Shown piece by piece: positions 1 through 6,609 of a DNA stretch of 9,128 nt. The first letter of the stretch is position 1, and the number at the start of each line of letters is the position of its first letter. A program made the translations under genes and the position numbers. This DNA is from Alphaproteobacteria bacterium. Lineage in GTDB: Bacteria > Pseudomonadota > Alphaproteobacteria > UBA7887. The stretch lies in NCBI GenBank assembly GCA_028289725.1, contig JANQOH010000108.1:1-9128 (forward strand). Reading direction: 5' to 3'. The notes under the pieces were generated by a model. That model was not told the origin of the DNA. It saw only the letters and a list, made by a program, of their open reading frames with translations, and did no database searches.

Positions 1-827
1 GCGAAGTGGTCGCGCTGGGGCCCGATGCGAGAGGCATCTCTGTCGGCGATCGGGCGCTGGTGTATCCGTGGATCGGCTGCGACGACTGCCCGATTTGCGA
101 ACGCGGGGAAGGCCATATGTGCAACAGCCCGCGTGCGATCGGCGTCAACATTCATGGCGGATACGCGGATCACTGCTTGGTGCCCGACGCCAAATATCTG
201 GTGCCTTATGGCGACCTCGATCCGTCGTTGGCCGCGACCTACGCCTGTTCCGGAATCACAGCCTATGGCGCGCTCGACAAAGTGGGCGCGCTGGGACCCG
301 ACGAACGCGTCCTCATCATCGGCATGGGTGGCGTCGGCATGATGGGCCTTGCGTTCGCGAAGGCGTTGTTCGATACGCCGCCGTTGGTCGCGGATATTGA
401 CGCGACCAAACGCGAGGCCGCGTTGAAAGCAGGCGCGGCCGAAGCATTCGACAGCGCCGACAAGAACAGCGCCAAGACCATTCGCAAATTGTCGAATGGC
501 GGGGTTGCGGCGGTGGTCGACTTCGTCGGCTCCGACAGCTCCTTCGCTTTCGCGAGTTCGGCGGTCGGACGCGGCGGCACGATCATCATCGTCGGTCTGA
601 TCGGCGGCGGCATGTCGATGCCGGTGCCGATGTTCCCGCTCCGCTCGCTGACGATTACCGGCTCCTATGTCGGATCGCTCGCACAATTTTCGGACATGAT
701 GGCGTTGGTCCGGGCCGGCAAAGTGACGCCGATCCCGATTCAGAACCGGCCGCTCGATCAGGCCGAGCAAACCCTCAACGATCTAAGGGACGGCCGCCTG
801 GTTGGCCGCGTGGTGCTGCAGCCATGA
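1..827 (+). CDS. Zinc-dependent alcohol dehydrogenase (MDR family), 5' end missing
   Basis: This is a medium-chain alcohol dehydrogenase that oxidises an alcohol to a carbonyl with a nicotinamide cofactor; the substrate is unknown. The reading frame is open to the left edge (first full codon at 3), so the GTG at 6 is internal. The missing part would hold the first catalytic-zinc cysteine and the GHE motif. Counting from that GTG, the structural zinc loop is C25, C28, C31 and C39, and C81 fits the later catalytic-zinc ligand. A GxGGxG nucleotide-binding motif lies at 106-111. An acidic residue after the second strand (VADID) suggests NAD preference. About 275 residues of a usual ~340-350 are present. 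The stop codon overlaps the start of the next gene in ATGA, so the two are almost certainly co-transcribed and translationally coupled. Family is certain; the substrate cannot be told. Confidence 0.93.
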   Translation, partial: EVVALGPDARGISVGDRALVYPWIGCDDCPICERGEGHMCNSPRAIGVNIHGGYADHCLVPDAKYLVPYGDLDPSLAATYACSGITAYGALDKVGALGPDERVLIIGMGGVGMMGLAFAKALFDTPPLVADIDATKREAALKAGAAEAFDSADKNSAKTIRKLSNGGVAAVVDFVGSDSSFAFASSAVGRGGTIIIVGLIGGGMSMPVPMFPLRSLTITGSYVGSLAQFSDMMALVRAGKVTPIPIQNRPLDQAEQTLNDLRDGRLVGRVVLQP

Positions 828-1642
828 CTGATACAAAAACCGTTCTCGTCACCGGCGCCGCGCGCGGCATCGGTCTCGCCATTGCCCAGGGACTGTCTGA
901 GGCCGGCCACACCGTGGTCGCCGCCGATTTCGACCAGGACGCTCTGGCCGAGTCACCATTCGAGGGTCCAAAAATGACGGGCGATGTGTCGTCGCCCACG
1001 GACGCTGAGCGCATGGTGGCTGAGACCGTCGAGGCGCATGGCTCGCTTGATGTCCTGGTCAACAATGCCGGGCTTGGCATGGGGCTCATTCGCGAGGACC
1101 ATTTCACCAATCCGATCAAAATCAGCGAAGTGACGCCCGAGATTTGGCAGGCCATTTTCGCCGTTAACGCCATGGGTCCGTTCCTCATGACACGCGCTGC
1201 AACGCCAGGCATGGTCGAGCGCGGTTGGGGCCGCGTGGTCAACATCACCACGAGCTTCTTCACCATGCTCAACGAAGGGTTCGTGCCCTACTCCCCGGCC
1301 AAGTCCGCCTTGGAGTCCGCGTCGGTGATTTGGAGCAAGGAGTTTAACGGCACAGGGGTCACGGTGAATGTGGTCGTCCCGGGCGGGCCAACCGATACGC
1401 GCATGGTGCCGCCGGAGACCGGTTTTGACCGCGAGGCTTTGATCCCCGTCACCGCCATGGTCCCGCCGATCCGCTGGCTTTCCAGCCCTGCTTCGGACGG
1501 GGTCACCGGCCGCCGGTATATCGGCTCACTCTGGGACGCCGCCTTGCCGGATGAGGAAGCGGCCGAGAAAGCCGGCGCACCGGCCGGCTGGCCGAGCCTC
1601 ACGTACAATGTGGTTTGGCCAGGCGGTCCACCCGACACCTAA
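824..1642 (+). CDS. Short-chain dehydrogenase/reductase (SDR), 272 aa
   Basis: This is a classical SDR oxidoreductase, soluble and probably cytoplasmic. The cofactor motif TGAARGIG is at residues 10-17 and D35 at the end of strand 2 favours NAD(H). NNAG is at 80-83, and the catalytic residues are N115, S144, Y156 and K160 (YSPAK). A PGG segment follows, as usual for the family. A C-terminal extension of about 45 residues after the core (ASDGVTGRR onward) is longer than in minimal 250-residue SDRs. The start ATG shares bases with the TGA of the alcohol dehydrogenase and has no clear Shine-Dalgarno sequence, so translation is probably coupled. The pair could act in sequence on one metabolite, for example in sugar or polyol oxidation, but that is only inferred from their linkage. 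Confidence 0.93.
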   Translation: MTDTKTVLVTGAARGIGLAIAQGLSEAGHTVVAADFDQDALAESPFEGPKMTGDVSSPTDAERMVAETVEAHGSLDVLVNNAGLGMGLIREDHFTNPIKISEVTPEIWQAIFAVNAMGPFLMTRAATPGMVERGWGRVVNITTSFFTMLNEGFVPYSPAKSALESASVIWSKEFNGTGVTVNVVVPGGPTDTRMVPPETGFDREALIPVTAMVPPIRWLSSPASDGVTGRRYIGSLWDAALPDEEAAEKAGAPAGWPSLTYNVVWPGGPPDT

Positions 1643-1823
1643 GCGACAACACGGTTCCGCATGTCCTGACCTGCAGTCATTCCGTCGTGGTAACGATGCG
1701 TTTAGGGATTTTGCGGCAGATTTCTGGTTCCCGCTCCCGACTGACCTAACTTTGACTCCATTCACCGGTCTGCTGGGGGCCGGTTATCCAGGATTTTCTT
1801 CCTGTTGGAAGGCAAGGTCGATC

Positions 1824-2183
1824 ATGAGCGACAAAGACATTCTTGACACGTCAGACCCACAAGACATGCAGGACACCGATTTCAGGCCGCGTGCCTTGGC
1901 GGAAATGGCACTGGCCATCCGCAACGAAGGCGGCCAAGACAGCGGTTCGGCTGACATGGCGGAGTTGATCGCGCTCGGCGGCGGACTGGAAGCCTTCGAC
2001 GCGATTATCGCGTCCTTGGATGGCGGTGAGCCGTTGGACCCGAGACCAGGCGTTGAAGTTCAGCAAATGGCGCATGTCATGGCCGCGCTGACCGAAGACT
2101 TGGAAGACCAAAAGGTCGCCAAGGAACAGCGGGAGCAGGCGCAGGAAGCGTCGACCTCCAAGGTTCCCGAGCTGACAAATTAG
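1824..2183 (+). CDS. Small acidic protein of unknown function, 119 aa
   Basis: I do not recognise this family. The ATG at 1824 has GGAAGG and AAGG (1807-1817) at good spacing, and the protein reads as one plausible small soluble product. It is rich in Asp and Glu, has no Cys or Trp, and has no signal peptide or membrane segment. A hydrophobic, probably helical middle (ALAEMALAIRN and AELIALGGGLEAFDAIIASL) is followed by a charged stretch (residues 88-110) that could form a helix or coiled coil. The frame stays open upstream to 1551, inside the SDR gene, but that part looks like out-of-frame shadow. The 181-bp gap before the start holds only a weak inverted repeat (ACCGG 1764-1768 with CCGGT 1780-1784, then a T-rich stretch). 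It lies 172 bp upstream of the sortase substrate gene on the same strand; any link is unproven. Confidence 0.7.
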   Translation: MSDKDILDTSDPQDMQDTDFRPRALAEMALAIRNEGGQDSGSADMAELIALGGGLEAFDAIIASLDGGEPLDPRPGVEVQQMAHVMAALTEDLEDQKVAKEQREQAQEASTSKVPELTN

Positions 2184-2297
2184 TTTGTCTGCAGCTTCTC
2201 AGTCCGGCTGACGCTGAGCGCTGCCGCAATTTCGCCGCAACAGTTCCCAGATTTGGTCACGACGAGCGCATAAAAACGGCTTGATCGACTGACAGTC

Positions 2298-2351
2298 TCC
2301 CCCTCGCATCCGAAAGGCGCCCCGCGCACGGATGCCTCAGCCAAAGGGGGA
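2298..2351 (+). promoter_or_regulatory. Leader hairpin that can hide the ribosome binding site of the sortase-substrate gene
   Basis: Directly visible: TCCCCCT (2298-2304) is perfectly complementary to AGGGGGA (2345-2351), which is the Shine-Dalgarno sequence of the ATG at 2356. Inside it, GCATCCG (2306-2312) pairs perfectly with CGGATGC (2329-2335), and GCGC (2317-2320) can pair with GCGC (2324-2327) around a CCC loop. The three stems are nested and form one long hairpin with a 9-nt bulge (2336-2344) on the right side. Inference: folded mRNA would block ribosome access, giving a leader-controlled switch. The inner stem also contains the alternative ATG at 2332, another reason to prefer 2356 as the start. 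I see no known riboswitch class and no convincing promoter in the gap. Confidence 0.5.
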
Positions 2352-2355
2352 ATAC

Positions 2356-4581
2356 ATGCTGACAGAGTCCCACGGTTTCTCAGCCGCGCGCACGGATATC
2401 CGGCGCGCGGTGTTTTGTTTCTTGGCCACACTCACGGCACTGTGCGCGCTGGCGTTGAGCGATGCCCGCGCCAATCCGTTGGCGGACCTGCCGCTCGCCA
2501 AACCGGGCGAAGTGGGCAGCGGCAGCTTGTTGCTGCGCCCCCGCGACGGCGCCGAAGACACGCCGCACTTCCGCGTCGCACCAACCGTGGCGACCGAAGT
2601 CGAGATCGACGCCGGCGGTTTGGTCGCCCGCGCGACCGTGCGCCAGCACTTCCACAATCCGGGCACGGAATGGGTGGAGGGCCTTTATGTCTTTCCGCTG
2701 CCGGAGAATGCCGCTGTCGATCATTTGCGTCTGATAGTCGGCGACCGCCTGATTGAAGGCGTGATCAAGGAGCGGCAAGAAGCCCGCCGTGTCTACGAGC
2801 AAGCCCGCCGCGAAGGCCGTAAGGCCAGCCTTCTCGAATCTGAGCGTCCAAACATTTTCACCACGTCGATCGCGAATATCGGCCCCGGCGAGCAAGTCGC
2901 CGTGGAAATCGAATACCAGCAAACTTTGCGTTACGACCAAGCGGCCTTCAGCCTGCGTTTCCCAATGGTCGTTGGGCCGCGCTACGTTCCCGGCGAAATT
3001 CAAAGCGTATCGTTGACCGGTAATGGTTGGGCAGTCGACGGCACGGACCGCGTGCCCGATGCCGGACGGATCACCTCACCGGTGCTCCGGCCTGAGGAAG
3101 GTAAAATCAATCCGGTCGCGTTGCGCGTTCGGTTGGCTGCCGGCTTCCCGCTCGCGGATATCGCGAGCGCCTACCACTCGGTTGATATCGTCGAGGATGG
3201 CACGGAGGCCATCCAAGTGACGCTCGCCGAGGGTGCCGTCCCCGCGGATCGCGATTTCGAACTGACCTGGCGCCCCGAGGTGAGCACCGCGCCGATCGCC
3301 GGACTGTTCACGGAGCCGTTCGACGGTGCGCACTATTTGCTCGCGATGATCTTGCCGCCCGATCCGGCGGCGCAAACCGAAACGCAACAGACGCCGCCGC
3401 GCGAAGTGATCTTTGTGCTCGATATTTCGGGCTCGATGGCCGGCGACTCGATCGCGCAAGCCAAGGCCGCTTTGGCGCTCGCCATCGATCGCCTGACCGA
3501 TCAGGACCGCTTCAACCTCGTGATCTTCAACGACGCGGCATCCGCGCTATTCGCCGCGCCGCAAGCCGCGACCCCTGAACAACGCGCCATGGCGCGGGAA
3601 TTCGTCGAGGCGTTGGAAGCCGACGGCGGCACCGAAATGGTGCCGGCCCTGACGCTCGCGTTGCGCGGGCAAGCGCCCAGTGGTTACTTGCGCCAAGTGG
3701 TGTTTTTGACCGATGGCTCGGTCGGCAACGAGACCGAACTGTTCGGCATCATCGACGCCGATCTCGGCAGCGCGCGCCTATTCACCATCGGCATCGGCTC
3801 GGCGCCCAACAGCTATTTCATGGTCAAGGCGGCCGAGACCGGGCGCGGCACCTTCACCCATATTGGCGCCACATCGGAAGTCCAAGACCGTATGACCGCG
3901 CTGTTCGAAAAGCTTGAATCGCCGGCCATGACCGACCTCGCCATGACTTGGCCCGACGACATCTCGCCGCGTTTATCCCGCGAGACCTTGCCGGACCTTT
4001 ATGCCGGCGAGCCGGTGATGGTCATTGCACAAGTGAATCGCCTCGACGGCGCGCTCGCCGTGTCCGGGTTGCGTGACGGGGTTCAGTGGCGCGCGACGCT
4101 CGATCTCGCCGAAGCCGCGCCCACCAAAGGCATCGCGACCTTGTGGGCGCGTGATCGCATCGACACATTAATGCACCGAGGCGGTCTCGATAGCGACCCG
4201 GAAGCGATACGCCGCGATGTTTTGGATCTCGCGCTCAAGCACCATCTGGTCAGCAAATATACCAGCTTGGTGGCTGTTGACGTGACGCCGAGCCGGCCGG
4301 CCGATGCACCACTGGCGAGCGGAAAATTGCCGCACAATCTGCCGCACGGCTGGGATTTCGACAAAGTGTTCGGTGAGGCGAAACGGGCCCTGCCCGCGCC
4401 GCGCGACCAGGATGCCTCGCTGCCTCAGCTGACACCCGTCTCAGCCGACGGAGCTGTCGGCATCGGTACGGGCATTGCGCTGCCGCAAGGCGCAACGCCG
4501 GCAGGCCTTCAGGCTCTGATCGGCCTCGCCCTGATGATACTGTCACTGTTTATGTTGGTCATGTGGCGGCGCCGCGCATGA
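2356..4581 (+). CDS. VIT and VWA domain protein, marine proteobacterial sortase substrate type, 741 aa
   Basis: This is a secreted, surface- or envelope-anchored protein of the Gram-negative sortase-target family. The ATG at 2356 is chosen over the one at 2332 because AAAGGGGG sits just upstream. A signal peptide with RR then a hydrophobic core (residues ~16-34) ends at DARA/N (cleavage after 39). A VIT domain (~73-195, as in inter-alpha-trypsin inhibitor heavy chains) is followed by a VWA domain (~350-520) with an intact MIDAS: DISGS from D356, T426, and D453 in LTDGS. This predicts metal-dependent ligand or protein binding. Near residues 630-650 is the KHHLVSKYTSLVAVD stretch typical of VIT/VWA proteins. 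The C-terminus has LPQGAT (709-714), a membrane helix (~717-737) and WRRRA. The sortase gene overlaps its stop by 4 bp. The ligand and physiological role of this family are not established. Confidence 0.93.
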   Translation: MLTESHGFSAARTDIRRAVFCFLATLTALCALALSDARANPLADLPLAKPGEVGSGSLLLRPRDGAEDTPHFRVAPTVATEVEIDAGGLVARATVRQHFHNPGTEWVEGLYVFPLPENAAVDHLRLIVGDRLIEGVIKERQEARRVYEQARREGRKASLLESERPNIFTTSIANIGPGEQVAVEIEYQQTLRYDQAAFSLRFPMVVGPRYVPGEIQSVSLTGNGWAVDGTDRVPDAGRITSPVLRPEEGKINPVALRVRLAAGFPLADIASAYHSVDIVEDGTEAIQVTLAEGAVPADRDFELTWRPEVSTAPIAGLFTEPFDGAHYLLAMILPPDPAAQTETQQTPPREVIFVLDISGSMAGDSIAQAKAALALAIDRLTDQDRFNLVIFNDAASALFAAPQAATPEQRAMAREFVEALEADGGTEMVPALTLALRGQAPSGYLRQVVFLTDGSVGNETELFGIIDADLGSARLFTIGIGSAPNSYFMVKAAETGRGTFTHIGATSEVQDRMTALFEKLESPAMTDLAMTWPDDISPRLSRETLPDLYAGEPVMVIAQVNRLDGALAVSGLRDGVQWRATLDLAEAAPTKGIATLWARDRIDTLMHRGGLDSDPEAIRRDVLDLALKHHLVSKYTSLVAVDVTPSRPADAPLASGKLPHNLPHGWDFDKVFGEAKRALPAPRDQDASLPQLTPVSADGAVGIGTGIALPQGATPAGLQALIGLALMILSLFMLVMWRRRA
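2385..2409 (+). repeat. GC-rich inverted repeat within the signal-peptide codons
   Basis: CGCGCGC (2385-2391), one unpaired A (2392) and CGGAT (2393-2397) form a left arm that is complementary to ATCCG (2398-2402) plus GCGCGCG (2403-2409). The arms adjoin, so a real RNA hairpin would lose one or two central pairs to make a loop. It lies 30 nt downstream of the start codon of the sortase-substrate gene. The segment GCGCACGGAT occurs here (2388-2397) and also in the leader hairpin (2324-2333), so arms could swap partners. Confidence 0.5.
4480..4578 (+). other. Tripartite C-terminal sortase sorting signal of the VIT/VWA protein
   Basis: The last 33 residues have the three parts of a cell-wall sorting signal: a short motif LPQGAT, a hydrophobic helix of about 20 residues, and a positively charged tail (WRRRA). 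The motif departs from the Gram-positive LPXTG consensus because Gly stands where Thr normally precedes the scissile bond. The signal is immediately followed by the sortase gene, which supports its being the substrate. The exact cleavage bond in the Gram-negative system cannot be read from the sequence. Confidence 0.8.
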
Positions 4582-5153
4582 AGCGGTCTCGCGTCTATCT
4601 GATCCTCGCCATCCTGCTCGCCGCTCTCGGTGTCTGGCAGGTTGGCGAGGCCGGGTACATGCATGCCAAAGCATTGCTGGCGCAGCATCTGCTTGAGGAA
4701 TCGTGGGTCGACACGGTGACAACGGGCAAGCCGGCCAGACCTTGGCCCTGGGCCGACACCTCGCCGGTCGCCCGGCTGCGGGTGCCGAGCCTAGACCAAG
4801 ACATGATCGTGCTCTCCGGCGGCAGCGGCCGCACCTTGGCATTCGCGCCAGGCCACGTCGACGGGACGCCCCAGCCCGGCGCGCCGGGTCTCAGCGTGAT
4901 CGGCGGCCATCGCGACACGCATTTCCGCATGCTGCGAGACTTGACGCCCGGCACCGAAATCCATGTTGATGACGCGGACGGCGCAGCCCACATCTTCAAA
5001 GTGGTCGAGACGCGTATCGTCGACTCGCGCGATACCCGGCTTGACCCGATTGACGCGAAACCGAGCTTGGCCCTTGTGACATGTTGGCCGTTCGACGCCA
5101 TCGCGCCGGGCGGGCCGATGCGCTATTTGGTGATTGCCGAGCGGACGTTTTAA
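4578..5153 (+). CDS. Class GN sortase (Gram-negative sortase), 191 aa
   Basis: This is a membrane-anchored cysteine transpeptidase that cleaves the sorting signal of the neighbouring VIT/VWA protein and joins it to an unknown acceptor in the envelope. One N-terminal membrane helix (residues 6-23) follows a basic start (MKRSR), placing the catalytic domain in the periplasm. The catalytic triad is complete: H111 in GGHRDTHF, C169 in LVTCWPF and R182 in GPMRYL. At ~190 residues the length is normal for the class. The ATG at 4578 overlaps the TGA of the substrate gene (ATGA) and no Shine-Dalgarno is visible, so its translation probably depends on ribosomes finishing the substrate gene. A GTG at 4563 would add five residues but is less likely. 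One sortase paired with one substrate is the usual pattern of this Gram-negative system. Confidence 0.94.
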   Translation: MKRSRVYLILAILLAALGVWQVGEAGYMHAKALLAQHLLEESWVDTVTTGKPARPWPWADTSPVARLRVPSLDQDMIVLSGGSGRTLAFAPGHVDGTPQPGAPGLSVIGGHRDTHFRMLRDLTPGTEIHVDDADGAAHIFKVVETRIVDSRDTRLDPIDAKPSLALVTCWPFDAIAPGGPMRYLVIAERTF

Positions 5154-5623
5154 CCGCCGCCGAACGCCTCTTTGGCACCCGCCGCCATTTCTTCCAGCGT
5201 GACGTCCCGAATATGGCAGGCAATCGCCCAGGTGTGGCCGAATGGATCGCTGACGCGCGCGTATCGATCGCCCCAGAACATATCGGCTGCGGGCATTTGG
5301 ATTTCGGCACCAGCCGCCACGGCTTGCGCGACCATGGCGTCGACATCTTCGCAATAGAAATGCAGCGCAATCGGCGACCCACCGAGATCTTGCGGATTCT
5401 TGGCGCCATATTCCGGGTAGGTGTCGGTCATCATCAGCGTTGAGTCGCCAATGCGGACTTCGGCGTGCATCAAGCGGTCGCCGCTTGGATCCGGTGCCCG
5501 CATCACCTCCTCGGCGCCAAAGGCTTGTTTATAAAAATCGATCGCCTTGGCCGCGTCAGACACGACGATATGTGGCGTCAAACTGTGAAAACCGTCTGGA
5601 ATTTTTTGAACTTCGCCAGCCAT
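5150..5623 (-). CDS. VOC family protein (glyoxalase/bleomycin-resistance fold, PhnB-like), 157 aa
   Basis: This is a vicinal-oxygen-chelate fold protein, cytoplasmic, with unknown substrate. Two beta-alpha-beta-beta-beta modules are visible, beginning at TPHIVVSDAAKAIDFY (16-31) and at PIALHFYCEDVDAM (84-97). H18, E55 (in MHAEVRIG) and H88 sit where metal ligands occur in VOC enzymes, and the C-terminal RYARVSDPFGHTWAIA is typical of the PhnB/glyoxalase-like group. The length is normal. The ATG has GGGAGG upstream on the minus strand (5634-5639) at a rather long 10-nt spacing. It is convergent with the sortase gene, and the two stop codons overlap within TTAA at 5150-5153. Despite the name, such proteins are not evidence for antibiotic resistance or phosphonate use; many are uncharacterised. 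Confidence 0.9.
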   Translation of the reverse strand: MAGEVQKIPDGFHSLTPHIVVSDAAKAIDFYKQAFGAEEVMRAPDPSGDRLMHAEVRIGDSTLMMTDTYPEYGAKNPQDLGGSPIALHFYCEDVDAMVAQAVAAGAEIQMPAADMFWGDRYARVSDPFGHTWAIACHIRDVTLEEMAAGAKEAFGGG

Positions 5624-5643
5624 GAGTCTTGAACCTCCCGCGA

Positions 5644-5673
5644 ATTACTTCTGAAGCATTACTCGTCTCACAA
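5644..5673 (-). promoter_or_regulatory. Candidate promoter of the VOC gene
   Basis: Read on the minus strand, TTGTGA (5673-5668) and AGTAAT (5649-5644) are separated by 18 bp, each matching four of six sigma-70 consensus bases. They lie just upstream of the ribosome binding site. The match is weak and could be chance. Confidence 0.22.
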
Positions 5674-5700
5674 TAGCATGGACCGAGCGCCTAGATTGTG

Positions 5701-5730
5701 ACGGCACGGCCCGATTCTCTGGTTTGCCGT
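5701..5730 (-). repeat. Inverted repeat right after the lipid kinase stop codon
   Basis: ACGGCA (5701-5706) and TGCCGT (5725-5730) are perfectly complementary, with an 18-nt loop, and abut the stop codon of the minus-strand lipid kinase gene. The position suggests a transcript-end structure. No T-tract follows on the minus strand and the loop is long, so it is not a standard intrinsic terminator. Confidence 0.3.
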
Positions 5731-6609
5731 TCAATTTTTGCGGCGCGGGTAGACCAATCTGAGCGCGTTGGGTATCGCCGTGATCTTCGCGGGAAGGGTC
5801 GCGACGATGTCGCCATCGGCTTGAACCGGGTCACCCACCGGGCCATGGAGCTCAATCTGTTGGCCGGCATCGATCGAAAACCCCGGGCCCGTCCGAAGAC
5901 GATTTGTAAATAGCGCCACGCCCGCTCGGATCGCGGGCCAAAGCCCGGGCGATAGGAAACGGCAAACGTGAAGCGCGGCATCACGCAAATCGGCCTGCGG
6001 CGCAATTATGTAGGGTCCGGCGTATAGACGCGCATTGGTGACCACGACCGATGCCGCATTGGATCGCACACCGTCGATTGTCACGCCGTAGTTCGGAAAC
6101 TCGAACTGGCGCAACTGCTTAAGGAACGACAAGGCATAGGCCAACTTGCCGACCTTGCGTTTCAATGCCGTGTCGACACCGGCGACCACGTGAGCGTCAA
6201 ATCCGGCCCCGGCCATTAAGACAAAGCGCCGATTTCCTATAGCACCGAGCGTTACTTCCGTTGGCTCGCCATGGTTAATTGTCTCCACAACAGCGCGCGA
6301 TCGAATCGCCAGACCGATTTCCGACGCCAGCACATTCGCAGTGCCCATCGGAATAATCGCGACCGGTGGCGCGTTCGTCCCGTTCAATCCGTTGATCACT
6401 TCGTTGACGGTGCCATCGCCGCCGGCGACCACCAGGCGATCCGGCGCGGTCTCCGCCACGGCCTCGGCCAATTGGCTGGCGTGGCCGGGTCCTTCCGTCC
6501 GGTGCACCGTGATCCGGCAATCTGCGGCCGCTAGCCCCGCCAAAACTGCTTGAAACAGGCGCTGGCCGCGCTGCCCTGCGGCGGGATTGTGAATGATCTC
6601 AAGATCCAC
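5731..6609 (-). CDS. Diacylglycerol kinase family lipid kinase (YegS/DagK-type), about 292 aa
   Basis: This is a lipid kinase of the DAGK catalytic family, which phosphorylates diacylglycerol or a related lipid with ATP at the inner membrane face. The motifs are clear (numbered from the TTG at 6615): HNPAAG at 9-14, the nucleotide-binding GGDGT at 65-69, PMGTAN at 89-94, a GAGFDA segment and QADGD near the C-terminus. Length is normal. No ATG start exists in this frame between the upstream stop and the first motif. GTG at 6609 is preferred because GGGG (6616-6619) lies 6 nt before it; TTG at 6615 would add two residues. It is divergent from a PlcP-type gene that makes diacylglycerol and an Agt-type gene that consumes it, which suggests diacylglycerol recycling to phosphatidic acid. 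Lipid specificity within the family (diacylglycerol, phosphatidylglycerol, sphingoid base) cannot be decided from sequence. Confidence 0.92.
   Translation of the reverse strand: MDLEIIHNPAAGQRGQRLFQAVLAGLAAADCRITVHRTEGPGHASQLAEAVAETAPDRLVVAGGDGTVNEVINGLNGTNAPPVAIIPMGTANVLASEIGLAIRSRAVVETINHGEPTEVTLGAIGNRRFVLMAGAGFDAHVVAGVDTALKRKVGKLAYALSFLKQLRQFEFPNYGVTIDGVRSNAASVVVTNARLYAGPYIIAPQADLRDAALHVCRFLSPGLWPAIRAGVALFTNRLRTGPGFSIDAGQQIELHGPVGDPVQADGDIVATLPAKITAIPNALRLVYPRRKN

Noticed and set aside
1752..1800. Promoter or terminator between the SDR and the small acidic gene
   Set aside because: TTGACT at 1752 has no -10 element at proper spacing, and the 5-bp ACCGG/CCGGT stem with an 11-nt loop is too weak to call a terminator despite the nearby T-rich stretch.
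1551..1823. Upstream extension of the small acidic gene back into the SDR gene
   Set aside because: The extension overlaps the conserved C-terminus of the SDR in another frame and reads as arbitrary sequence. The ATG at 1824 has a good ribosome binding site.
2253..2276. Possible promoter TTGGTC and CATAAA upstream of the sortase-substrate gene
   Set aside because: The two elements are only 10 bp apart, far below the 16-18 bp needed, and no better -35 stands at the right distance.
2332..2355. Alternative ATG start at 2332 for the VIT/VWA protein
   Set aside because: It would add eight residues before the signal peptide, lies inside the leader hairpin stem, and lacks its own ribosome binding site. 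The AAAGGGGG before 2356 decides the start.
3150..3168. Inverted repeat GCTCGCG/CGCGAGC inside the VIT/VWA gene
   Set aside because: It is a 7-bp stem in the middle of well-behaved codons; such repeats are expected by chance in GC-rich coding DNA and nothing about the position suggests a function.
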